From Lithobates sylvaticus (lineage: Eukaryota; Chordata; Amphibia; Anura; Ranidae), in the NCBI GenBank assembly GCA_028564925.1, contig CM053028.1, forward strand, positions 365,409,012-365,473,011: 64,000 nt of DNA, given 5' to 3'. Both the position numbers and the translations under genes were made by a program. Below the pieces are notes generated by a model, which made no database searches, was not told where the DNA came from, and saw only the letters and a program-made list of their open reading frames with translations. Position 1 is the first letter of the stretch, and each line of letters opens with the position of its first letter. Of this stretch, positions 54,185 to 63,124 are shown piece after piece.

Positions 54185-54650
54185 TTAAAGGGGTTGTAAA
54201 GGTTCAGGGTTTAAAAAAACAAAACAAAAACAAACATTTGGTTTTGCACAGAGTGGCCCCAATCCTCCTCTTCTGAGGTCCTTCAGCAGCACTCCTACTT
54301 CTCCCATCAGAGAAGCGCTCTACTTCATGGACACCCATGCGGGCACTCTCCCGTGTCCTGCTTCTGCGTCTATTCACACAGAAAGCAGGACTCGTCCCTG
54401 CCCCCCTGGTGCCCGCGTCATTGGATTTGATTGACAGCAGCGGGAGCCAATGGCTGCGCTTCTATCAATCTATCTAATTAGGATACGAGACAACGGTCGG
54501 AGCTGGTGTGCTCGATCCCATTGTGGGAAACGCAGGGCTCAGGTAAGTATAGCAGGGGCTCAGGGGGGCTGCTGAGTGACAGAAGGTTTTTCACCTTAAT
54601 GCATTCTATGCATTAAGGTGAAAAAACATGAGGGTTTACAACCACTTTAA
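54185..54650. mobile_element. TTAA element of the TTAAAGTGGTTGTAAA family, 466 bp
   Basis: It begins TTAAAGGGGTTGTAAAGG and ends GGGTTTACAACCACTTTAA. Near the right end TTCACCTTAATGCATTC is mirrored by GCATTAAGGTGAA. It shares its right TTAA (54647..54650) with the next element. Confidence 0.85.
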
Positions 54651-55611
54651 CCACTTGCCGACCGATGCATGCCGATTTACGTCGGCAGAATGGCACGGGC
54701 AGGCAAAAGGACGTACCCGTATGTCAGTTTAAAATTTGCCACCTAGCTGGTGCACGCCCGCCTCGCGCCGCGGGTCCCGTGCACTTGATGTTTGCCGACG
54801 GCCCGCGATTGCGGCGAGGAGAGGCAGAACGGGGACATGCCTATGTAAACAAGGCATTTCCCTGTTCTGCCTAGCAACATGACAGAGATCTACTGCTCCC
54901 TGTCATCGGGAGCAGTGATCTCTGTCATGTTGTAGTGAGCCCATCCCCACTACAGTTAAAACAAATCCAGGGAACACACTTAACCCCTTGATCGCCCTCT
55001 AGTGTTTAAGCCTTCCCTGCCAGTGTCATTTATACAGTAATCAATGGCTATTTGTAGCTCACTGTATAAATGTCAATGGTCCCAAAATAGTGTTAAAAAT
55101 ATCCAATCTGTCCTCCATAATGTCGCAGTCCTGATAAAAATCGCAGATTGCTGCCATTACTAGTAAAAAAAAAAATTTATAATAAAAATGCCATAAATCT
55201 ATCCCCTATTTTGTAGACGCTATAACTTTTGTGAAAACCAATCAATATAAATTTATTGCGATTTTTTTTTTTTTTTTTTACCAAAAATATGTAGAAGAAT
55301 ACATATCGGCCTAAACTGTGGAAGAAATTCGTTTTTTTATATATTTTTGGCGGATATTTACTATAGCAAAAAGTAAAAAATATTGCTCTTTTTTCTAAAT
55401 TGTCGCTCCTTTTTTGTTTATCGTGCAAAAAATAAAAACCATAGAGGTGATCAAATACCACAAAAAGAAAGCTCTAATAGTGGGAAAAAAAAGGGCGTAA
55501 ATTTTGTTTGGGTACAATGCCGCAATTGTCAGCTAAAGCGACGCAGTGCTGAATCGCAAAAAATGCTCTGGTCAGTAAGGGGGTAAATCCTTCCGGGGCT
55601 GAAGTGGTTAA
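54647..55611. mobile_element. TTAACCAC-type TTAA element, inverted copy, 965 bp
   Basis: Relative to 47444..48450 this copy is reversed: GC-rich end first (TTAACCACTTGCCGACCGAT, GGCAGAATGGCACG), then GTCATCGGGAGCAGTGATCTC, then the AT-rich body ending GGGGCTGAAGTGGTTAA. Penelope coding resumes at 55612. Confidence 0.88.
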
Positions 55612-55817
55612 CTTGCCCATGCAAGTTGATCTATGTGGGAGAAACCACACAAAAGATTAAAGACAGAATTGCACAACATCGCAGCACTATTAGAAATAAA
55701 CAACCTAGACTGCCAGTATCAAAGCATTTCCTAGAACAGGGACATAAAGATTTGGATTTAAGATGTATGATTCTGGAAGACGTGTATAGAGATAAAAGAG
55801 GGGGGGATAGAATTTGA
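55612..55817 (+). CDS. Penelope-like GIY-YIG endonuclease fragment
   Basis: CPCKLIYVGETTQKIKDRIAQHRSTIRN followed by PVSKHFLEQGHKDL fits the C-terminal GIY-YIG nuclease of Penelope-like elements (here the box reads LIYVGE). The piece follows directly after a TTAA insertion; the linker half lies at 53917..54184. After 55817 the sequence WWIN..LHPNGLN continues in a changed frame. Confidence 0.8.
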
Positions 55818-55971
55818 AAACTGAAACAAAGAGGTATGGTGGATTAATAGATTATAATCCTTGCATCCTAATGGATTGAACAGGGATTATGATCTATATT
55901 TGTTTCTATCAAAGATATGAGGATTGATTTTTATGCTCTTTTCTAGGTGTGAATAGAGACACACAGGATAA

Positions 55972-56314
55972 GGCCCCTTTCAAACATGCGGACCGTTTTG
56001 TCAGTTTTTTAGGCGGACCTAAGCGGTCCGCATGTGTGAAAGGGGCAGGTCTATGGAGCGACGGATGTCAACAGTGACATGTCCGCTGACATTTAAACCG
56101 CTCCGCTGAATCCAGACGGATGAAAAGCCTATTTTCCATACGTCTGGCGGATCGAATTGGATGAAAATGGACAGGCGGAACGTTTTCATCTGATCCCCTA
56201 TAGAGGAGAGTGGAGCTAGACCTGTCATCCGCCGGCTCAGCGGGGATCAACGGATCGATCCCTGCTGAGCAAGCGGAGTCCGTGAAAATGGAAATGTGTG
56301 TGTGAAATAGGCTT
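55972..56314. mobile_element. Probable Harbinger-type MITE at the Penelope/L1 boundary
   Basis: TAA at 55969..55971 and 56315..56317 flank ends GGCCCCTTTCAAACATGCGG and AAATAGGCTT (loosely inverse). The interior repeats GCGGACC/GGTCCGC and GGCGGA words. Confidence 0.6.
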
Positions 56315-56317
56315 TAA

Positions 56318-57700
56318 AGACATTGAATGTGCTTGGAGACGAGCGATGGAAAGAAACGATGCGCTCTGAGTCCTTTTCCATGTCAAACGGGACGAGACAG
56401 GGTTGCCCCCTTTCTCCTCTTATTTTTATTTTAACGCTGGGGGCCTTTCTCTGTACTGTTCGGACTGACCCAAATATTTCTGGTCTCCAGAAGTCTTCGG
56501 GTCATCACAAAATTGCGGCTTTTGAGGATGATTTAATATTCTTCGTATCTAATCCCTGTATATCCCTGCCAAATATTCTTCAGGCCCTACGCTCGTATGG
56601 TGCCTTATCCAATTATAAAATTAATCTGTCCAAATCGGGGGCGCTTAACATTGCGCTTTCTCATTTGGAATTGCTTTCTACGCGTACCCATTTCCCCTTT
56701 CAATGCGTTGACAAATCGATTAAGTATCTGGGGGTACATGTTACCTCGGACATTGGGGACCTTTACTCCATGAACTTCGCCCCTTTACTTAGCAAACTCA
56801 AGCTGGATCTCAAACATTGGCACTCCCTGTCCCTGACATAGTTTGGGCGTTGCAATACTTTGAAAATGATGGTTCTCCTGCGGATCGTGTATGTGTTTGC
56901 AGGCCCTGCCGATTGTGGTCCCTATGGCCTTTTTTAAACAAGTGCGTTCCCTATTCAGGCAGTTTATCTGGTCCCACAAATAACCAAGATTGAGTTTATC
57001 ACTACTCTCTCTCTCTAAAAGGAGTGGGGGTTTAGGCCTCCTTGACGTCTTTAGATAATATAGAGCAGTACATTTCTCGAGGGTGGTAGATTGGACTTGC
57101 AATGAGGGCTCTAAGCATTTGGTGAATGCAGCTAGAGCTTGCATTCCTTCACTCTGGAGGCAGTCACAGCCCCCGACCAAGGTCCTGTAGTATGCCAAAT
57201 TCAATGATATCTTACGTTGGAGGAATTGAATGCCACCCTGAATAATACTGAGGAAGTCTTCAGGGAGCGTTGGAGGCCATAGAGATATTTCACCTGTACA
57301 GATGGATACCTGCAGACAGTGGCCCGGCTGATAGTCAAGTTCCAGTTAGTTTCTTCATGGCCTGGGGATAGTTGGTGGTGCCTGCTCACTGGAGGGTAAT
57401 TCCCCCTGATTCCCTGTGCTGCCTCCTTACCCCTTCTTTCTCTTATTCTCGTCTGCTTCTAATTAACTCCTTATTCTCTTTCTCCATTTAATTAATATTT
57501 CCCTGCTGTTTTTATTTTTTTTGTTCACTTCTATTTTATAAACTATTGATAATTAAAACTTTTTCTGTTTGCTTTGTTGGAGGTTGGAGGTTCTTTCCCA
57601 CCCAAATATTTCTATGAACCTCCAAAATTTCCGGGTCCCAAATAGGCAATTATTAATGCAGGGAGAACTGTAAGTCAATTCTCTCCTTTATGCCCAACTG
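56318..57700 (+). mobile_element. L1/Tx1-type LINE fragment (RT to 3' end), decayed
   Basis: Open frame 56323..56841 reads SNGTRQGCPLSPLIFIL, HHKIAAFEDDLIFF (normally F-A-D-D, here F-E-D-D) and KINLSKSGALN, the RT core of L1-type ORF2. Beyond it, sequence resembling the next part of ORF2 continues with stops and frame changes to about 57200. The tail is T-rich with AATTAAAACTTTTTC near 57550. The 3' limit is uncertain. Confidence 0.8.
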
Positions 57701-58229
57701 TCTTGGAACCTCTAAAGCCCCATACACACGGTCGGACAATCCGCGGACCAGGTCGGTCGGATCCTGTCCGTCGTACTTTGTCCGATGTTGGTGTTGCGTA
57801 CACACGGTCGGACTACGTTGTCGGAATATCCGGTCTGCAAGAACGTCGTGACGTAAGTCGTCGTCCACGAGATTAGAAAAGGGAAGTTCAGCACCACGTC
57901 AGGCACCCGTTGGGCTCCTTCTGCTGATCCCGTGTTTATCGCGAGTTAGTCGAAGTTTGGTGACTTAAGATTCGCGCTTCTCAGTTTTCTGACTCAGATC
58001 GTTACTGCTCTTCAGTTTGTGCTTGTCGTGCGTATCTGTTTATTAGTGCGTGTAGTCAGTTCGCATTTGTTGGTCATTGCGGCCTATATCTTGATATAGG
58101 ACGCTTTGATTTGCACTGCTTATTGTCTGCTCGTTTCTGGTATTCATTTCGTTCTTTCAGGCCTTGCTGTTTATCGGTGCTTTCTGTTTGTCCGTTCTGA
58201 CCAGCCGACCTTTTGTGACCTTGTGAGCG

Positions 58230-60396
58230 ATGTTTCCCGTGCGTACTCGTCGCCGAGTTCGTGCTGTACGCGGAATTGGTGTCGGGCTTCTAGCTTTGAG
58301 CCAAGACCCGTCCATGAACAGAGTGACGAGGAGTATGTGGACCAAGAATTGGTTGCTTCAGCGTGACCAATTCTCGCACATGCCTTTGCTTCGTGAGATC
58401 CAGGAGAATAATCCTGATGATTTCAGGAACTTTCTCAGGATGACGGACCCCGATTTTCACCGTCTTTTGGCTTTGCTGACCCCCTTTATCAGCCGGCAGG
58501 ATACCTGCATGAGACAAGCCATTACTCCGGAGCAGAGGCTTGTTGCCACGTTGAGGTACTTGGCGACAGGGAGAAGTCTTCAGGATTTGAAGTTCTCTTC
58601 AGGTATCTCTCCCCAGGCCCTGGGAATCATTATTCCAGAGACCTGTTCTGCCATCATCGAGGTCCTGCAGGAGGACTATATTAAGGTAACATTTCTCCTT
58701 TACTATTCCCTTCTATGTATGTTCTTTTTGCTAATGTCTTCTATTTTTGACCTCCTTCCCTAATTACCATGATTGCAATATGCTCTAATATGCTGTGCCC
58801 CTTTTCTCCTTCATGCATTTTTCCCTTCACTTACCTCACCAGCATGCTCTTCTGCCCCAATAGACACCTATGGCCTAGTCACTTAAGCAATGTATTTTGT
58901 CTGCTGCATAGGATTTTTTGCCCCCAAACACCCCCTAAAATATGCACAAATGTTTGCTGTGTGGTTTACTTCATGTAGAGCCCCTTTTTTTTATTGTTTT
59001 TGGTGGGGGGGGGGGGGGGCAAACTCATTAGGAACCCCCTCCCCCAACTGCTCTGTCAGATGGTACCAATCCTCTATCTGCTGGCTTTCCCAAGGTCAAT
59101 ACACACTATATACCTACCTCTTTTTAGTGGGCATCTTTAGGGATGAATTCTGCAAAGCATGTAGTGCAAGGGGCTGCCTCCATACTTTCCATTTCCTATT
59201 TTTTTGTGTTCTTTCCCTCCTATTAGCTTGCTTGGTAATTTCATAATGTCACAATGTGCTTTCCTTTTTTTGGGGGGGGGGGGGGGGGTTGAAATGTTAG
59301 TTTAGCTTTCCTGGGGGCTGCCAATAGTGTTAAGTACAGAGGGTCTGGCCAAACTAGCACACATTATTGAGCCATTTGCCAATCAATGAAGTGCAGAGGG
59401 TTACCTGTCCAACAACCCCCCCCCCCAAAACCCTAGTTATTGTCAAAGGCCCATCAGAAGTGGGGGGATTGATGGGGGGGTGAGTAATCTGTGAAGGGGA
59501 GCCTCTACTTTTCTGTGCAAATACTTTCCAGCCTCCAATTTTATACAATGCTCTTGTTCCAAGATGTTGATTGTCTAATCTGCTTGCAATGTTTATGTGC
59601 AAAGTGACTAATTTTTTTTTCTTGTTTCACTCCACAGTTCCCTTCCACGCCACAGGAATGGCAGACTGTGGCCTCCCACTTTGCCAGCCGTTGGGACTTT
59701 CCTAACTGCGGAGGGGCAATTGATGGGAAACACGTCCGCATCGTCCCACCGCCCAACTCGGGGTCCCACTATTATAATTATAAAGGGTTTAATAGTGTAG
59801 TGATGTTGGCGGTGGTGTCGGCAACATATGAATTTATGTATGTGGACGTGGGGATGAACGGCCGGATCTCGGATGGTGGTGCCATTACGCACACGGAGTT
59901 CTACTGGCGTCTCCAAAGTGGCAGTCTGTGCTTGCCACCTCCAGAGGAGAATGCTGAAGGACTCCCCTTCGTCTTTGTCGCAGATGAAGCGTTTGCGTTG
60001 ACTCCCCATTTGATGAGGCCGTTCCCGATGAGGACCCTCACCCCAGAACAGAGGGTCTTCAACTACAGGCTGTCCAGAGCCAGAAGAGTGGTGGAGAACA
60101 CTTTTGGCATCCTGGCCAGCCGCTTCCGCCTGTTCTTGACGGCAATTAACTTGGCGGAATACAAACTGAACCACATAGTTCTTGCCTGTTGCATATTGCA
60201 CAACTTCCTCAAAAGACATAACAGGAACTATGTGGTGCCCGTTGGCCCAGATGTGGAGGGCCCTCCAAATGCGGACCTCACAGCCCTTCAAGTGGCACGT
60301 CCAGGCTTGCCCCCTCTAAATGCCCGCGCGGTCCGCGAGCAATATATGGAGTACTTTGTGGGTAGGGGGGCCATTGCTCTGCCTGACGATGTGTGA
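58230..60396 (+). CDS. PIF/Harbinger DDE transposase, two exons, 404 aa, intact
   Basis: Exons are 58230..58685 (ends YIK, donor AAG|GTAACA) and 59638..60396 (acceptor TCCACAG, starts FPSTPQEW); both are phase 0. Exon 1 supplies an Arg-rich start and the helix-turn-helix-like region (RMTDPDFHRLLALL, TPEQRLVATLRYLATGRSL). Exon 2 is the DDE_Tnp_4 nuclease: first Asp in GGAIDGKHVRI, second Asp in VADEAFALTPHLMRPF, Glu in RRVVENTFGILASRFR. The protein cuts and pastes the element, normally with an element-encoded Myb-like partner. No internal stop or frame break. AATAAA lies 13 bases after the stop. A downstream ATG (MNRVTRS) is an alternative start. Confidence 0.9.
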
Positions 60397-60408
60397 GAGG
60401 CATTTTTT

Positions 60409-60414
60409 AATAAA
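60409..60414 (+). terminator. Polyadenylation signal of the transposase gene
   Basis: AATAAA sits 13 bases beyond the TGA at 60394..60396. Confidence 0.6.
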
Positions 60415-61471
60415 TCTGATATTTCAACCAACCTATGATTTCTTGTCATTTCAGTATTCTTTTTTGCTTATTTTACCTTGAAATTTTTTCCCTTTGCCTT
60501 CGACAGTGGGAATGCACTTTCTGGGCAAAAGGAGGTAACAGTCTCTTCTTCCCAAAAAGATTAGTCTCATGTTGTGTGTTTGATACCTAATCTTTGGTCT
60601 AGATAAGGTTTGTACTGCCTAACTGACACCCAAAATACTCCTTTTCATCACCAGGTCAGACATGTGTGTATTCTCAAAAATGCTGTGCTCCGTGTTTTCG
60701 TACAAAGCACTGTGGGTGTCATTTACATAAGTCAAATCCACTATGCTCTACAAGTGCAGTGAAAAAGTGCCCTGGAAAAGAAACTTGCAGTGCAAAGTGG
60801 ACTTGCCTTTAGTAAATAACACCAATTGGCCCCCATATCCTTTCCATTTGACATACATAATGCATTGTGTTTTTGAAATAAGGAAGCCACACATTTAGAA
60901 AAATAAAAAAGTTTACTTGGAAAACATTCACAAGTGCGTTTACAATCTTCACGCCCAAACTGACAACATCTTGGTTATTTACAGCATTGTTTAGAAACAT
61001 TCCGCAATTGGTAAAACCAGGCATGGAGCAAAACAGAACCTATGAACTTGGAAAGTTCAACTTTGTAAAGTGAAGACAAGATCAGACATGACTATATGTT
61101 CAAAGTGTGTTTGATCTTGCCTTCATCACATGGGGGGGTCACCCCTGGAAAGTGGAAATTTAGAACATGCACACAATTTGGGTCTGAAAATGGTCATTAG
61201 ATGGTAAAACACATGCCTAGAAGCTTCAAAAGTGCCATTTTCCATCATGGGGATGAATGGACGTTTTTTGGGGGTGCAACCCCTTCACCACAACCACTTT
61301 CGTAGTTCGTAAAGTGGTTGCACCCCCAAAAAAAACGATGGCATTCATCCACCATGATGGGAGCTAGCACATGTGGACACAATGTGTGCATGTTCCAAAT
61401 TTCACACAGTTCTTAAGTTGCAAATGTGTTCAGAAGCTGGCACAAATGTGTGTTAATTACTTGGTGCGTTT
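60415..61471. other. Harbinger intergenic spacer
   Basis: No ORF with features. It separates the converging transposase and SANT genes. It contains an imperfect inverted repeat at 61241..61362; no clear AATAAA was found for the minus-strand gene. Confidence 0.5.
61241..61362. repeat. Imperfect inverted repeat in Harbinger spacer
   Basis: CCATCATGGGGATGAATGG, TTTTTTGGGGGTGCAA and CAACCACTTT on the left are mirrored by AAAGTGGTTG, CACCCCCAAAAAAAA and CATTCATCCACCATGATGG on the right. The loop is about ten bases (CGTAGTTCGT). An extra CCCCTTCACCA lies in the left arm. Confidence 0.85.
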
Positions 61472-62812
61472 TCATATTTTTCCTAAAACATCAATGATGT
61501 TCTTCAATTTTTGTTGAACATCATTGATGTTTTGCTTTATGTAATCGAGATTTCTATTGCAGACCATTATCTCCCCGATGAGTACGTGGGCACTCTCTGT
61601 GGTAAAGTGCGATTTTTCTTCCACAACATCCACGTCACCTAAAAACCACAAACAAACAAAAATCGGGTGTTGGAAATGAGGCAGGCATACATTGATTAGC
61701 TTACCAGTAGCTGTGTTCTCCCACACTCACCTGTTGTGGTGACAATTTCTCCAAGTTCGATGATCTCTCCTTCCTCCTCCTCCTCCTCTGCTTCTGCTGT
61801 TTCACCTTTTTTGGGAGGTGTGGGTTTTGGGGTTTCCTCAGACGGGCCAAGTTTTCGCTCCCCTATGAGAATGTACAAAAGGAAGATTTAGCAACACAAT
61901 CTATTGAGGGCAGAAATAGGAAATGACAAACATTGCTTGAAAGTGACGGACACAATTTTTGTTTGGCCAGTTACAAATGCCAACTACATGAATGTAGTCA
62001 CTTTGTAAAGGTGCTAAACTGACTAGCTTTTTGGTAGAAGTTTGTGTGATGGAGACCCCCCTCTAGTATCCACTGGAGAACATGTGTGGAAAAGCCTAAT
62101 AAAAAGGGGGTTTGGGTGTCCCAGCACTAGTGCTCTAGAGTCCAGATGGGTAACCAGCTACTGGGTGACCTCTCCTTTACATTGAATAAATTGGCTTTAC
62201 ATTCTTGATGACATTTCTAGTGAGAACAAACTTCCTTTCCACAAAAAAAACACCAAACATCGTATTATAAGTGGCCGATCGTTGCGTACGATCGAATGGA
62301 CACACACGACCATGACAGTGGCAGAAAGATCGAGGCTGAGTACGATCGAATGCACAGACGAACATGAAAGTGGCCATTTTGGAATGTACAACTTTGTAAA
62401 AATCAAACCACATGGAGCAGTATGCAAGCAAGAAATAAAACACAAAACACAACTACTTACTTTTTTGAAGAATTCGCTTGATCTTTCTGTACTGATCGGC
62501 CTCCCTCAGTTTCAGGTCTGACCAGCGTTTCCTCAGTTGCTCCTTGGATCGTTGTACCCCAAAATTATTGTACAGCCTCCTCACAACTTTAGACATGATC
62601 TTGGCCTTGCGGACATTGGGGTTGAGGTAAGGCCCATACTTCCCATCATAGTCGCTCCTCTTTAATATGTCCACCATCTCCAACATTTCTCCAAATGACA
62701 TATTGGAGGCCTTGAATTTCAGGCTCCGGGATCGGGACGTTTCTGCCTCCGGACTTTCCTCGTCCTCCTCGTTGGTGGGATATTTGTGGCGCACCTGCTG
62801 TGTCCCCGCCAT
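61472..62812 (-). CDS. Harbinger SANT/Myb-like DNA-binding protein, three exons, 216 aa
   Basis: Exons are 62812..62461, 61862..61731 and 61638..61472, with donors GTAAGT and GTGAGT, acceptors CATAG and TTTTTAG, and consistent phase 1 junctions. The total of 651 nt includes the stop. Exon 1: acidic/Ser start, then a trihelix or Myb/SANT-like fold (MSFGEMLEMVDILKRSDYDG, KAKIMSKVVRRLYNNFGV, EQLRKRWSDLKLREADQYRK). Exon 2: Lys/Pro then poly-Glu (EAEEEEEEGEIIELGEIV). Exon 3: C-terminal heptad-like helix (NLDYIKQNINDVQQKLKNII), likely for self or transposase contact. Harbinger elements are known to pair a transposase with a Myb-like protein for nuclear import and end binding. An upstream in-frame ATG at 62971 is less likely. 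Confidence 0.82.
62287..62375. repeat. Short tandem duplication in SANT gene intron 1
   Basis: TACGATCGAATG followed by a C/A-rich stretch with ACGA, CATGA and AGTGGC occurs at 62287 and again at 62341, 54 bases apart. The copies share most of about 34 bases. Confidence 0.7.
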
Positions 62813-63124
62813 GTGCTCTCCCCACTGCGCCGTAAAGAGAAGGGGTGGGGAATAGACGAGAAAGATCGTCAGGGGCGGGCGGAGTTTGACGCATGCGCAC
62901 TGTATATAAAACGTCACACGCCTGTGTCGTAGCCACGATCTGGGAGACGAGGGGAGAGAAAGCTCACGCACGAGACGATCGCTAGAAACGAAGGTACACT
63001 TTGACGTTGGTACATAACTAGCCTAGACTGATTAGAACTTGAGGCTTCTTTATGGAGAAGATTAGGAGAGTTTAGGCTGACATTATTTATATTGTTCTGT
63101 GTGGTGTTGTGTCTTGCAGAGGTG
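62813..63124. promoter_or_regulatory. Divergent promoter between SANT and MADF genes of the Harbinger
   Basis: About 310 bases separate the two start codons. The region holds a G/C box (GGGGCGGGCGG, 62873), an NRF1-like GCATGCGCAC (62891..62900) and TATATAAA (62903..62910) facing the MADF gene. AAG|GTACAC at 62993 and TCTTGCAG|A at 63119 could bound a 5' UTR intron of the MADF gene. This is inference from motifs only. Confidence 0.55.

Larger units (their letters stand above)
45653..55968 (+). mobile_element. Penelope-like retroelement (Neptune type) with nested insertions
   Basis: Segments at 45653..47443, 48451..48675, 52878..53133, 53917..54184 and 55612..55968 belong to one element. They contain an N-terminal region, reverse transcriptase (LPRIHKGS, KSYIKDTNDFL, GDVNSLYTSI, a FIDD catalytic box near 47402, SVPFLDNRIYI), a Cys-rich linker (CFPCLNCLQC, GFHTCQSTYVIYILK) and a GIY-YIG nuclease (LIYVGETTQKIKDRIAQH). 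Several stops and frame changes are present. Five later elements are inserted. Such elements use the C-terminal nuclease to prime reverse transcription. Confidence 0.9.

Noticed and set aside
59608-60291. 227-codon minus ORF
   Set aside because: Antisense shadow of transposase exon 2; no motif.
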